From Anaerolineales bacterium (GTDB lineage Bacteria; Chloroflexota; Anaerolineae; Anaerolineales; Villigracilaceae), in assembly GCA_015075275.1 (NCBI GenBank), contig JABTUU010000002.1:434001-498000 (forward strand): a stretch of 64,000 bases of DNA, given 5' to 3'. A program made the translations under genes and the position numbers. Below are positions 35,684 through 46,783 of the stretch, one piece after another (the first letter of the stretch is position 1; the number at the start of each line of letters is the position of its first letter). Below the pieces are notes generated by a model. It was not told the DNA's origin. It searched no databases and saw only the letters and a list, made by a program, of their open reading frames with translations.

Positions 35684-37704
35684 ACATGAAACATCGCGTC
35701 AACAAATTACCTGATGGATTGCTGGTCGGCGTCTTGCTTACCTTGATCGCGGCGTTGGTCTACCTGCCGTTTATCTTTCGGTTTGGCTATTATTTTGACG
35801 ATTGGTACATCATGTTCGCCGCGGGCGCGCGCGGCGCGGAGGCGATCCGCGAAATTTACAGCATTGACCGCCCGGCTGGCGCACTCTTGATGAGTCCGTT
35901 GTTTGCTTTGTTTGGCGCGAATCCGCTTTATTACAATCTCTCGGCATTTGCGTTTCGCGTTCTCGGAGCGCTGGGCGTATGGACGTTTTGCATAACCCTG
36001 TGGCCGCGTGAGCGCGCGTTTTCTTTTATAACATCGTTGCTTTTCCTGATCTATCCCGGGTTTCTCTCACAACCCAACGGCATCACGTATCAATATTATC
36101 TTGCCGGTCTCGCCTCTGCGACTTGGTCTGTTGCATTCACGATGCAGGCAGTCACAACTCCACATCGAAGTCGCGCATGGTTCTTGCATGGATTCTCGAT
36201 CCTGTTGGGACTGTTTTACCTTTCACAGATCGAATGGTACATCGGCTTTGAAGCGATCCGATGGACGTGCATCTTTCTTTTGACATCGAGAGAGAGAGGA
36301 TCAGCCCGACAAAAGATCGTCCGCGCATTCCAGCAAGGATTCCCCGCGCTGCTTGTTCCTGCGCTATTCTTTGCGTGGCGAATCTTCTTCTTTGAAAATG
36401 AACGCGGCGCGACTGATGTGGGGGTACAAATAGGCGATGTGTTTCTCTACCCGCTACAGACATTGTTCCGATGGGGATTTTCTCAAGCCCAGAACATGTT
36501 CGAAACGTTGGTTGTCGCCTGGGTAATGCCGCTTCAACAAATTGGCTTGGTTCGAGACAACACGCATCGTTTGATCGGGCTGGCGTTCGGTGGCGCTTCG
36601 ATAACGATGTCACTTGTTGCGCTTCGGCGAATGGAGTCTCAAGATACAGTAACACATGCCGATTCTTCAAATTGGAAGAGCGAGATGATGTGGCTGGGCT
36701 TGGCGGCTTTGGCGTTCGGGCTGGCGCCGGTGACGCTTGCCAACCGCGAAGTGTGGTTCCCCTCGTTTTCACGATACACGCTTGTGGCTTCCCTCGGCGC
36801 GGCGATCCTCATCGCGGCATGGTTATGCGGGTTGTCGAAACAGTGGATGCGTTGGGGCATACTCGCGATTTTTATCCTTGCTTCTGTGTTCACGCACTAT
36901 GGAAACGGATCGCAGTACGCAACGTGGACTCAACGGACGCGCAATTTCTGGTGGCAAGTCTCATGGCGCGCGCCGCAACTTCAAAAGAATACCACCTTGA
37001 TCGCAAACATCGCTTCGGTATCGACCGAGGAGGATTATTTTGTTTGGGGTCCCGCAAATATTCTGTATTATCCTGAAAGTCAGAATGACAAGATGGCGCA
37101 ACCCTCGCTGTATGCGGCTGTCCTAAATAAAAACACTGTGCAAAAGGTTCTTATCCGCGAACGACAGGAGTATGACAATCGCCGCGGAATCATCACCTAT
37201 AAAAATTATCGCAACATCCTGATCCTTTCGCAGCCGTCGCCCAGTTCGTGTGTGCATGTGATCAACGGACTCCAACCGGAGTCTTCGACGCTCGAATCGG
37301 ATTCGATTCGGGTGATCGGATCCTATTCCGAGATCGAACACCTCCTCGTGGATGAACCGCCTCATACGCCGCCGCAACTTGTTTTCGGACCCGAACCGCC
37401 TCGCGGCTGGTGCTACTTCTACCAATCCGCCGACTTGGCGCGTCAACGCGGGAATTGGGAATCAATCATCCGTCTCGGCAATGAGGCGCAGGCGATGGGG
37501 TTCGCTCCATCCGACCTGATCGAATGGATGCCGTTCCTTCAAGCCTACGCGATCACGGGCGATGCGGATCGTTTGGCGGAACTTATGCCGGTAATTTCTG
37601 CGGAGCCTTACATCGCGTTGCAGGTCTGCCGGATTATTGGAGGCTTGCAAGGCATTTCAGACTCTGTCGTCGAAATCATTGACTCACAGTATTGTCCTGA
37701 ATAA
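35680..37704 (+). CDS. Large polytopic membrane protein, GT-C-like
   Basis: A 674-residue protein with about ten membrane helices in residues 10-410 and a soluble C-terminal part. The first loop reads RFGYYFDDWYIM; an acidic DDW in the first periplasmic loop is typical of GT-C glycosyltransferases using polyprenyl-phosphate sugars. The C-terminal third, from about 440, is extracytoplasmic and may bind substrate or hold TPR-like helices (ADLARQRGNWESIIRLGNEAQAMG). Coupled by 4 bp to the oxidoreductase gene. Probable role in transferring sugars to a surface glycan; substrate unknown. Confidence 0.65.
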   Translation: MNMKHRVNKLPDGLLVGVLLTLIAALVYLPFIFRFGYYFDDWYIMFAAGARGAEAIREIYSIDRPAGALLMSPLFALFGANPLYYNLSAFAFRVLGALGVWTFCITLWPRERAFSFITSLLFLIYPGFLSQPNGITYQYYLAGLASATWSVAFTMQAVTTPHRSRAWFLHGFSILLGLFYLSQIEWYIGFEAIRWTCIFLLTSRERGSARQKIVRAFQQGFPALLVPALFFAWRIFFFENERGATDVGVQIGDVFLYPLQTLFRWGFSQAQNMFETLVVAWVMPLQQIGLVRDNTHRLIGLAFGGASITMSLVALRRMESQDTVTHADSSNWKSEMMWLGLAALAFGLAPVTLANREVWFPSFSRYTLVASLGAAILIAAWLCGLSKQWMRWGILAIFILASVFTHYGNGSQYATWTQRTRNFWWQVSWRAPQLQKNTTLIANIASVSTEEDYFVWGPANILYYPESQNDKMAQPSLYAAVLNKNTVQKVLIRERQEYDNRRGIITYKNYRNILILSQPSPSSCVHVINGLQPESSTLESDSIRVIGSYSEIEHLLVDEPPHTPPQLVFGPEPPRGWCYFYQSADLARQRGNWESIIRLGNEAQAMGFAPSDLIEWMPFLQAYAITGDADRLAELMPVISAEPYIALQVCRIIGGLQGISDSVVEIIDSQYCPE

Positions 37705-37720
37705 GCGGATGTCATATTCC

Positions 37721-39530
<1,810 letters not shown>

Positions 39531-39540
39531 TCGTTGACGT

Positions 39541-39569
39541 AGCAGGGGCGGGGTAACCCCGCCCCTGCT
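39541..39569. repeat. Dispersed GGGGCGGGG hairpin
   Basis: AGCAGGGGCGGGG and CCCCGCCCCTGCT (13-bp perfect stem, TAA loop) follow the sat/cysC stop by 10 bp. There is no T-run, so any terminator role is weak. A related copy lies at 42068-42135. Confidence 0.75.
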
Positions 39570-39596
39570 GCATATTCCGTATTGCGTATTTTTCAC

Positions 39597-41198
39597 ATGA
39601 CCATCCGTATTCCGCTTCGCCTTGCCTCGTTCCTCAGCTTGATTCTGATCATGGCGGCTGGGACGTTCCTCGTTCTACGCGCCACACCGGAAGGGTTAGG
39701 GCTGTCGGATGATTCGATTGCCTACATCGCGGGCGCGCGGAGTTTGCTGGCGGGGGATGGCTATCGCGAAGCGTGGCTCGCTACGAACGGATACGTCACG
39801 CACTTCCCACCGGGCTTTTCCTCCGCGCTGGCGTTCATCGGCTTGTTCAGTCTCGACCCGCTGCGCGGCGCACGGTTCCTCAACGCAATTCTATTCGGCT
39901 TGAACGCGGGCCTGCTCGGCGTTATCGCGTGGAGAATGATCCCCTCTCTTGCCGCCGGACTTATCCTTGCCGCGCTATTTGTCTTGAATGGCGATTTGCT
40001 GCAAGTTCACGCTGTTGCGATGAGCGAACCGTTATTTATCTTTCTCGCGTTATGCGCTTTCTGGAATTTTGACTTGTACTTCGAGCGTCCGCCCTCTTCC
40101 ATCGGAAGGGGGATCGCCGGCGAATGGTGGTGGTTGATCGCTTGCGCTTCATTCGCCGGGATGGCGTACCTCACGCGATACGCCGGACTTGCCCTTGCCG
40201 CCGCATTCATCGTCGCCATCTTCGTCTTGCGTACAACGTGGCGTAAACGCTTCACGAGCGCCGGAATTTTCCTCGCCGGCTTCCTGCCGTGGATGTTGGG
40301 CTGGGCGTGGCGCAATCAAATCGTTGCGGCAAGCGCGACAAACCGATCTTTTGTCTGGCACCCGATCGCGCAAGATAATTTGACTCTCGGCTTGCGAGTG
40401 TTCGCCGCTTTCCTTGTTCCGGCTTCAACGTGGGTTAAAGCAATTGTCAAAGTTCCCTTCTTGATCGAAGCGTTGGTCAGTCTTATTCTTGGCGCTGTGT
40501 TTGTTTGGACGGCGACCCGCGCATGGAAATATCTCTCGCCGCTCACGCCGCGTCCCTCGCCGACCGGCGCAGGCAAGCAGGACGCGCGTGAAGTTGTCTC
40601 GTTCATAGCCGGCTTGTTCATTATTGCGTACCTCGCCTCTATCGTCGCTTCAATGACAATATTCGACGCGGCGACCAAATTTAAATTGCGAATCTTATCG
40701 CCTGTTTTTGTTTGTTTATTGATCCTGCTTGTCTATGTCGTGATGCAACTGCGCAAAAAAAATCGCAGCCTCGCCATCGCGCTGACCATCATCCTGTTGG
40801 GATTCTCTTTGTACAAACAAGTCGTCACGGTCAACGCGTTGGCAAAGGGCGGGCAGGGATACGCGTCGTTCCAATGGTATGACGCAGATGCGATGGCATA
40901 CTTGCGTGAACTGCCCGACGATGTCGCCATCTTCACCAATCAGCCTGCCGCGGTCTATTTGTATGTGGGACGCGGCGCGCTGTCGCTGCCCACTGGTTAC
41001 GATTCCGCGCGTGCCGAATCCATTCCGGGGTTTGAAGACGGCGTCGCACGGATGCAGGCTGAGGTCAACGCGGGACGCGCCGTGCTGGTCATCTTCGACG
41101 ACGGCGCGAACATCGCCGGCGAAGTGGACGCGCTGACCGAAGGTCTGAATCTCGCGCACAAATCGCAAGGCGATTCGATCTACACTCGACAACCGTAA
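39597..41198 (+). CDS. ArnT/GT39-like GT-C membrane glycosyltransferase
   Basis: A 533-residue protein with about eleven membrane helices. The first periplasmic loop has LSDDSIAYIAGARSL (acidic pair) and ATNGYVTHFPPGFSSALAF, close to the pattern in ArnT/PMT-like enzymes that use polyprenyl-phosphate sugars. The C-terminal 120 residues are soluble and extracytoplasmic. The ATG at 39597 is used; an upstream TTG is less likely. Within it, LTPRPSPTGAG (about 40547-40577) looks like the translation of a dispersed repeat inserted in frame. Substrate unknown. Confidence 0.72.
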   Translation: MTIRIPLRLASFLSLILIMAAGTFLVLRATPEGLGLSDDSIAYIAGARSLLAGDGYREAWLATNGYVTHFPPGFSSALAFIGLFSLDPLRGARFLNAILFGLNAGLLGVIAWRMIPSLAAGLILAALFVLNGDLLQVHAVAMSEPLFIFLALCAFWNFDLYFERPPSSIGRGIAGEWWWLIACASFAGMAYLTRYAGLALAAAFIVAIFVLRTTWRKRFTSAGIFLAGFLPWMLGWAWRNQIVAASATNRSFVWHPIAQDNLTLGLRVFAAFLVPASTWVKAIVKVPFLIEALVSLILGAVFVWTATRAWKYLSPLTPRPSPTGAGKQDAREVVSFIAGLFIIAYLASIVASMTIFDAATKFKLRILSPVFVCLLILLVYVVMQLRKKNRSLAIALTIILLGFSLYKQVVTVNALAKGGQGYASFQWYDADAMAYLRELPDDVAIFTNQPAAVYLYVGRGALSLPTGYDSARAESIPGFEDGVARMQAEVNAGRAVLVIFDDGANIAGEVDALTEGLNLAHKSQGDSIYTRQP

Positions 41199-41199
41199 C

Positions 41200-41217
41200 G
41201 CAAAATTCATTTTGCGA
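41200..41217. repeat. CGCAAAATTCATTTTGCG palindromic repeat
   Basis: A 7-bp stem (CGCAAAA/TTTTGCG) with a TTCA loop, just upstream of the SDR gene. The same 18 bases recur at 51933-51950, and a variant (GCAAAGTGAACTTTGC) at 51963-51978. Confidence 0.8.
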
Positions 41218-41230
41218 AATTAGGTATATC

Positions 41231-42058
41231 ATGACCATTCAAGATAAATTTAAACTCGACGGGCGCGTCGCCCTCGTCACTGGCGGCGCGGGATTGCTCG
41301 GCAGGGAATTTTGCCGCACGCTCGCGGAGGCTGGCGCGAAAGTTGCCGTGCTGGATTTGACATCCGCTTCCTCCGCAGGGACGGTTGATTCACTCACCCA
41401 AAGCGGATTCGAATCCCTTGCCCTCGCCGCCAACATCACCCAGCCCGACTCGGTGAACGCCGCCGTTGAAAAAGTATTATCCACCTTCGGGCGACTCGAC
41501 ATCCTCGTCAACAGCGCCGCGCTCGATCCCAAGTTCGACCCCGACGCGATGAAAAAGGGCATCACGCCCGGCTCGTTCGAGGATTATCCGCTCGCCGATT
41601 GGACTGCCGCGCTCAACGTCAACTTAACCGGCATGTTTTTGATGACGCAAGCCTGCGTCAAGCCGATGCTCGCGCAGGGCAAAAAGGGAAGCGTCATTAA
41701 TATCTGCTCCACCTACGGACTCAACGGACCCGACCAGCGCATTTACATCAAAGACGGTCAGCGCGTGGCGTATAAACCCGTGTACTACACCGTGACCAAA
41801 GCCGGCGTGCTTGGCTTCACCAAATACCTCGCCGCGTATTATGCGGGAACTGAACTCCGCGTCAACGCGCTCACGCCGGGCGGAATTTATAACGACCACG
41901 AAGAATATTTCGAGAAGAATTATTCCGCCAAAACGATCTTAGGCCGCATGGCGAAAAAAGATGAAATGAATGGCGCGTTGTTGTTCCTTGCCTCGGATGC
42001 TTCTTCTTACATGACAGGTAATAATGTCGTCGTGGATGGCGGATGGACGGCGTGGTAA
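41231..42058 (+). CDS. Short-chain dehydrogenase/reductase, PtmA-like
   Basis: A 275-residue classical SDR. The cofactor loop is VTGGAGLLGREF (GGxGLLG, the form seen in PtmA-like surface-sugar reductases), NSAA follows the Rossmann core, and the active site is S-Y-K: CSTYG ... YYTVTKAG. It lies just before the CMP-nonulosonate synthetase gene, as ptmA lies before ptmB in flagellin-glycan loci, so it probably tailors a nonulosonic acid or its precursor. Exact substrate is not known. Confidence 0.8.
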   Translation: MTIQDKFKLDGRVALVTGGAGLLGREFCRTLAEAGAKVAVLDLTSASSAGTVDSLTQSGFESLALAANITQPDSVNAAVEKVLSTFGRLDILVNSAALDPKFDPDAMKKGITPGSFEDYPLADWTAALNVNLTGMFLMTQACVKPMLAQGKKGSVINICSTYGLNGPDQRIYIKDGQRVAYKPVYYTVTKAGVLGFTKYLAAYYAGTELRVNALTPGGIYNDHEEYFEKNYSAKTILGRMAKKDEMNGALLFLASDASSYMTGNNVVVDGGWTAW

Positions 42059-42067
42059 TTGAATTTG

Positions 42068-42135
42068 GTAGGGGCGAGGTTCTCTCGCCCTGTTTGTTTG
42101 AATCCAACAATTGAGCGGGGAAACCCCGCCCCTAC
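42068..42135. repeat. Dispersed nested hairpin repeat
   Basis: GGTAGGGGCG at the left pairs with CGCCCCTAC at the right; inside are GGGCGAG/CTCGCCC and GCGGGG/CCCCGC. It fills the gap between the SDR gene and the CMP-sugar synthetase, and resembles 39541-39569. A GGTAGGGGCGA fragment also occurs at 46781 at a gene start. Confidence 0.7.
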
Positions 42136-42146
42136 GAGAAATTATT

Positions 42147-43370
42147 TTGACACCAACCATCGCAATCATCCCCGCCCGCGGAGGCTCGAAAGGAATCCTG
42201 CGCAAGAACATCCGCAACTTTGCGGGCTATCCGCTCATTGCGTGGAGCATCGCCGCGGCGAAACAATCGCAACTCGTCACCCGCGTCATCGTTTCCACGG
42301 ACGATGAAGAGATCGCCTCCGTTGCGCGCGAGTTCGGCGCGGAGACTCCCTTCCTGCGCCCGGCAAAATTTGCCGAAGATAACACCACCGACTTGCCGGT
42401 CTTTGAACACGCTTTAGCGTGGCTGGCAGAACACGAAAATTATCACCCTGAAATTGTTGTGCAACTGCGCCCCACTTCGCCCATCCGCCCGCGTGGATTG
42501 GTGGACGACGCGATTCAAGTTTTGCTGGATCACAAAGATGCGGACAGCGTGCGCGGAGTTGTATCCGCCGGGCAGAATCCGCACAAGATGTGGCGCATCT
42601 CCGGCGAGAACGGTCCGATGAAAAATTTGCTCGATGTGCCGGGTATTCAAGAACCGTACAACGCGCCGCGACAGATTCTCCCTCCCATTTATTGGCAGAC
42701 CGGTCACATTGACGCGATCCGCGCGGAGACGATCACCAAAGGCGGCTCGATGAGCGGCGGCGTGATCTATCCCATCATCATTGACTCGCGTTACACCGTT
42801 GACATTGATAACCTGCAAGACTGGACTCGTTACGAGCATCTCGTTTCGACGGGCGAGTTGGACATGGTTGCGCCGGGGAAAACGCGCCGCCCGATGCCTT
42901 CCACCATCAAATTGGTCCTCTGCGACTTCGACGGCGTCATCACCGACAACCGCGTGTGGACGGATCAGGATGGGCGCGAGACGGTTGTCGCTTCACGAGC
43001 CGACAGCATGAGAGTCAAACAGATGCGCGAGATCGGCATTGATGTAATGATCCTTTCCTCGGAGGTGAACCCGGTCGTTGCGGCGCGCGCGAAAAAGATG
43101 GGGGTGGAGGCGGTCCACGGGGTGGGGTTGCAGGACAAAGGTCGAGTGATGCGAGACATCCTAGCCGAAAAAAATATCAAGGCGGAGGAAGTCGTCTTCG
43201 TCGGCAACGATTGGAACGACCTCCCGTGTTTCGAGATCGCCGGTTGGGCGGTCGCCGTCGCGGATGCGTATCCTGAAGTGTTACGCGCCGCCGATCATGT
43301 GTTGACGAAGGCGGGCGGGCATGGCGCGGTGCGCGAACTATGCGACCTGATCTTGAAGGCGCGGACGTGA
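42147..43370 (+). CDS. CMP-nonulosonate (acylneuraminate) cytidylyltransferase fused to HAD phosphatase
   Basis: A 407-residue fusion. Residues 1-235 are a NeuA/PtmB-like cytidylyltransferase: IAIIPARGGSKGILRKNIR (CTP loop), VIVSTDDEEIASVA and VQLRPTSPIRPRG. Residues about 250-407 are a KdsC-like HAD phosphatase: LCDFDGVITDNRVWTDQDG with both catalytic Asp, LSSEVNPVVAARAKKMG and VGNDWNDLPCF. The order copies vertebrate CMP-sialate synthetase. A phosphatase here suggests that the acid is made as a 9-phosphate and then dephosphorylated. The likely start is TTG at 42147; sequence further upstream is repeat. Stop overlaps the next start (GTGA). Confidence 0.88.
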   Translation: MTPTIAIIPARGGSKGILRKNIRNFAGYPLIAWSIAAAKQSQLVTRVIVSTDDEEIASVAREFGAETPFLRPAKFAEDNTTDLPVFEHALAWLAEHENYHPEIVVQLRPTSPIRPRGLVDDAIQVLLDHKDADSVRGVVSAGQNPHKMWRISGENGPMKNLLDVPGIQEPYNAPRQILPPIYWQTGHIDAIRAETITKGGSMSGGVIYPIIIDSRYTVDIDNLQDWTRYEHLVSTGELDMVAPGKTRRPMPSTIKLVLCDFDGVITDNRVWTDQDGRETVVASRADSMRVKQMREIGIDVMILSSEVNPVVAARAKKMGVEAVHGVGLQDKGRVMRDILAEKNIKAEEVVFVGNDWNDLPCFEIAGWAVAVADAYPEVLRAADHVLTKAGGHGAVRELCDLILKART

Positions 43371-44953
43371 AAAAACTTTTTGCGATTTTCGAGCGGGGAT
43401 TGTTCGCGCCGTTCCTGCTCGCAGTTCAACCGATCCTGCAATTGTATTTGCTCAACTTCGACGAATTGAGTTTTGCGGATACGGTTCGCGCTTTGCTGGC
43501 GTCGCTGATCTTCGTATCGCTGGTCTTCGGCGGGTTGTACTTTTTTTTGCGCGACGCGTTGAAGTCCGCGTTGATCGTCGCGCCGTTCATCTTTATCTTC
43601 TTCCTCTTCGGCGATGTGACGGATTGGGTGGGCAAAACATTTGCATTGGGTCCCGCGCGTTCCGATTTCGCCGTTTTTCTCGCTGCCGTATTGATCATGT
43701 CCGTTTGGATGTGGCTGTTGCATACGCGCGTGAAGAACCTCGTTGTCGTCAACGTGTATTTCAATTTGTTGAGCGTCTTGCTGTTGGCAAACACGGGCGT
43801 ACAAGTGACGAACCACGTGCGCGAGAACGAGATTTCGTACAACCCCTCCGCGCGTTCTGTGACGGTGACGAAGGTCGAATCCGCCGCGCCGCGCCCGGAT
43901 ATTTATTACATCATCCTCGACGGCTACGGCAGGCAGGATATTCTGCAAAAGTTCTACGAGTTTGACAACTCGGAATTTATCAACGCCTTGCGCGAACGCG
44001 GATTCTATGTGGCGGATGAATCCTCCAGCAATTACATCCAGACGATGCTGTCGTTGAGTTCGTCGTTCAACATGAACTACCTGCAAGACTTGAAAGTGAA
44101 CGGAAGCACGCCGGACAATCGCGCCGACCTGATCGAGATTCTCAACTACAGCGAAGTGCGAAATGTGCTGGCGCAGAACGGATATAAAACAGTCTCATTT
44201 GAGAATGAATACAAAGCGATCATTCCAACTGCGGATGTGTATTACGAAGACTCGAGTTCGGCGCTGACAAAGCCGGTTACCGCGTTCGAGAGCATCGTCA
44301 TTGACCATAGCATGGCGCGGGCGCTGAATTACATCCCCGCGTTTCATCGCGCGTTGACCGAAATGCCGTACGAGACCCATCGCCAATATATCCTTTCTAC
44401 ATTCGATGAATTGCAGAAAACCCCGTCGCTCGACGGCGATTATTTCGTCTACGCTCATATCATCGCGCCGCATCCGCCGTTCGTGTTCGACAAAGACGGC
44501 AGCGTGGTCAATCACGACGAACCGTTCACACTGTTCGACGCGAACTATTACATCTCGGAACATTCGCGCGGCGGATACATCGGCGGCTATCGCAAGCAGA
44601 TCCAATACGTCAACACTCTCGCGCTTCAAGCCATAGACGCGATCCTCGCGCGATCGAAAACGCCGCCGATCATCATCATTCAAGGCGATCACGGACCGGG
44701 CGCGTACCTCCACTGGGGGTCGCTGGAACACACCATCCCGTCGGAGCGATTCGGGATTCTCAACGCGTATTACTTCCCTGATGGAAATTATGCGTCGCTG
44801 TATCCCTCGATCTCGCCGGTCAATTCGTTCCGCGTCGTCTTGAACCAATACCTTAAAACGAACTACGCGCTTCTTCCCGATTTGCATTATTATTCCCGCT
44901 GGAATGTTCCGTTCGACTTTATCGAAGTGACGGACCTCGCGCCGCCACAATAA
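43367..44953 (+). CDS. Membrane sulfatase-fold transferase (LtaS/EptA-like)
   Basis: A 528-residue protein. Residues 1-150 hold five membrane helices. From about 175 an alkaline-phosphatase-superfamily domain begins: DIYYIILDGYGRQD (metal Asp), SSSNYIQTMLSL with a candidate Thr nucleophile near residue 224, AHIIAPHPPFVFD, and IIIQGDHGPGAYL (metal Asp/His). Such proteins move phosphoglycerol, phosphoethanolamine or similar groups onto envelope glycans, or hydrolyse sulfates. The GTG at 43367 overlaps the previous stop. Being inside the nonulosonate/sulfation locus, it may decorate the same polymer. Confidence 0.78.
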   Translation: MKKLFAIFERGLFAPFLLAVQPILQLYLLNFDELSFADTVRALLASLIFVSLVFGGLYFFLRDALKSALIVAPFIFIFFLFGDVTDWVGKTFALGPARSDFAVFLAAVLIMSVWMWLLHTRVKNLVVVNVYFNLLSVLLLANTGVQVTNHVRENEISYNPSARSVTVTKVESAAPRPDIYYIILDGYGRQDILQKFYEFDNSEFINALRERGFYVADESSSNYIQTMLSLSSSFNMNYLQDLKVNGSTPDNRADLIEILNYSEVRNVLAQNGYKTVSFENEYKAIIPTADVYYEDSSSALTKPVTAFESIVIDHSMARALNYIPAFHRALTEMPYETHRQYILSTFDELQKTPSLDGDYFVYAHIIAPHPPFVFDKDGSVVNHDEPFTLFDANYYISEHSRGGYIGGYRKQIQYVNTLALQAIDAILARSKTPPIIIIQGDHGPGAYLHWGSLEHTIPSERFGILNAYYFPDGNYASLYPSISPVNSFRVVLNQYLKTNYALLPDLHYYSRWNVPFDFIEVTDLAPPQ

Positions 44954-44967
44954 ACTTTGGAGAAAAA

Positions 44968-45849
44968 ATGACACGTGAAATAAAAATTGGAAACCGCGCG
45001 GTGGGCGACGCTCAACGCGCATACATCATCGCCGAGATCGGCATCAATCACAACGGCGACCTCGACATTGCGAAGAAGATGATAGACGCGGCTGTCCACG
45101 CCGGCGCCGACGCGGTGAAATTTCAGAAGCGCACGCCCGACGTGGCGACCCCGCCCGAACAAAAAAATCAAATGCGCGAGACGCCATGGGGCTACATCAC
45201 CTATCTCGAATATCGCTATAAAGTCGAGTTCGACGAAAAGCAATACGCCGAGATCGACTACTATTGCCGCGAAAAGAAAATTGATTGGATGGTGTCGGTC
45301 TGGGATGAGCCCTCGGTGGATTTTATGCAGAAGTTCGACACGCCCGCCTATAAAATTCCCTCCGCTTCTCTCACCGACTTCAACCTGATTCGCAAAGCGC
45401 GAGCGACCGGCAAGCCTCTGATTTTGTCGTCGGGCATGTCCACGATGGAGCAGATCGCAAAAGGGATCGAGATCGCCGGTGAAGAAGACCTCGTGATGAT
45501 GCACTGCACCAGCACCTATCCATGCGAGCCGGAAGAGTTGAACTTGAAGATGATCGAAACCCTCCGCGCGAACTATCCGAATATCCCCATCGGATATTCC
45601 GGTCACGAGGTGGGACTCATCCCGACAGCCATCGCCGTCGCGTTCGGCGCGTGCATGGTGGAACGTCATCTCACGCTTGACCGCGCGATGTGGGGTTCAG
45701 ACCAAGCCGCGAGCGTGGAGCCTGCGGGCTTTGAGCGACTCGTGAAATATATCCGCACGACTGAAGCTGCGCTGGGCGACGGTGTGAAGAAAGTGTACGA
45801 CTCCGAACAGGGTTCGTTGAAGAAATTGAGAAGGGTTATGAACGAGTAA
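44968..45849 (+). CDS. neuB: Nonulosonate synthase (NeuB family) lacking the SAF domain
   Basis: A 293-residue TIM-barrel that condenses PEP with a C6 amino sugar to give a nine-carbon acid. Seen are AYIIAEIGINHNGDLDIAKKMIDAA, GADAVKFQKR, YKIPSASLTDFNLI, LSSGMSTMEQI, MHCTSTYPCEPEELNL, IGYSGHEVG and VERHLTLDRAMWGSDQAAS. These are all NeuB motifs. It stops about 40-60 residues short because the C-terminal antifreeze-like (SAF) domain, which lids the active site of the partner subunit, is missing. The gene lies 14 bp after the sulfatase-fold gene. Confidence 0.92.
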   Translation: MTREIKIGNRAVGDAQRAYIIAEIGINHNGDLDIAKKMIDAAVHAGADAVKFQKRTPDVATPPEQKNQMRETPWGYITYLEYRYKVEFDEKQYAEIDYYCREKKIDWMVSVWDEPSVDFMQKFDTPAYKIPSASLTDFNLIRKARATGKPLILSSGMSTMEQIAKGIEIAGEEDLVMMHCTSTYPCEPEELNLKMIETLRANYPNIPIGYSGHEVGLIPTAIAVAFGACMVERHLTLDRAMWGSDQAASVEPAGFERLVKYIRTTEAALGDGVKKVYDSEQGSLKKLRRVMNE

Positions 45850-45928
45850 CTCATATCGGAGAAGGATCGCGCGATACGATTCGAAAGATCGGTATGCCTT
45901 TTTGCGACCTTTGTGGTACATTTCTTTT

Positions 45929-46783
45929 ATGGATATGATACAGCGATTTCGACGTATGGCGCGTCCTTACGGAAAAACAGCGCAGTCTATTCTACGCTGG
46001 AGGCGATTTTCGTTCGGCGACGCGCCTCCGATCTTCGGCAATTCCAAGCCCAAGAGCGGGTCGCACCTGCTGTTGCAAATCCTGAGCGGATTTACTCAAA
46101 TCATGCCGTATCGGTATGTGGAAGCGGAACCTGTTAGGACGATCGAGAAGGACGGGAGACGAAGATCGCAGGCGGAGATATTGAGCGATCTGCAAGCGTT
46201 GCCGAACGGGGTGATCGGCTGGGGCTATCTTGAAGCGACGCCGGAAAACATTGCGTTTTTGTGTCAGCCGCGGCGGGTTAACTATTTCGCATACCGCGAT
46301 CCGCGCGACTTGCTCGTCTCACAGGTGTTCTTCGCCACTGATATGCACGAAGGGCACGGGATGCACGACTACTACAACTCGCTTCCTAATTTTGGCGAAC
46401 GCCTTAAAATCGCGATCACAGGCATCGAGCGGGATGGGCTAAAAATGGTCAGCGTGAGGCAAAGATACGAGGGCGTATTCGAATGGCTGAACGCGCCCGA
46501 AACGTTATGCGTCCGTTATGAAGATCTGATCAACAATCGCGAGGCGACGCTCGCATCTATGCTCGATCAAGTGGAAAAGACCGGCTATCGAATCCCTACG
46601 CCGCGCGAAAAAGCCTTATCCATGTTGACGCGAGCAATCCAGCCGAAGAAAAGCCACACTTTTCGTTCAGGCAAGACCGGCGGCTGGCGCGAGTTTTTCA
46701 CTGAAGAACATAAGGGTTTGTTCAAAGATATGGCGGGAGATTTGCTGATGCGATTGGGATATGAGAAAACAAATGATTGGTAG
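45929..46783 (+). CDS. Second sulfotransferase-domain protein
   Basis: A 284-residue protein with the classical sulfotransferase plan: FGNSKPKSGSHLLLQIL (5' PAPS loop, residues 36-52), FAYRDPRDLLVSQVFF (3'-phosphate site), TLCVRYEDLINNREATLASML, and a C-terminal RSGKTGGWREFFTEEHKGLFKDM that matches the cytosolic-type RKGxxGDW motif. It is not closely similar to the one at 33562, so two acceptors are likely. The ATG at 45929 was chosen over a longer form. Its 3' end overlaps the next gene by 23 bp. Confidence 0.82.
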   Translation: MDMIQRFRRMARPYGKTAQSILRWRRFSFGDAPPIFGNSKPKSGSHLLLQILSGFTQIMPYRYVEAEPVRTIEKDGRRRSQAEILSDLQALPNGVIGWGYLEATPENIAFLCQPRRVNYFAYRDPRDLLVSQVFFATDMHEGHGMHDYYNSLPNFGERLKIAITGIERDGLKMVSVRQRYEGVFEWLNAPETLCVRYEDLINNREATLASMLDQVEKTGYRIPTPREKALSMLTRAIQPKKSHTFRSGKTGGWREFFTEEHKGLFKDMAGDLLMRLGYEKTNDW

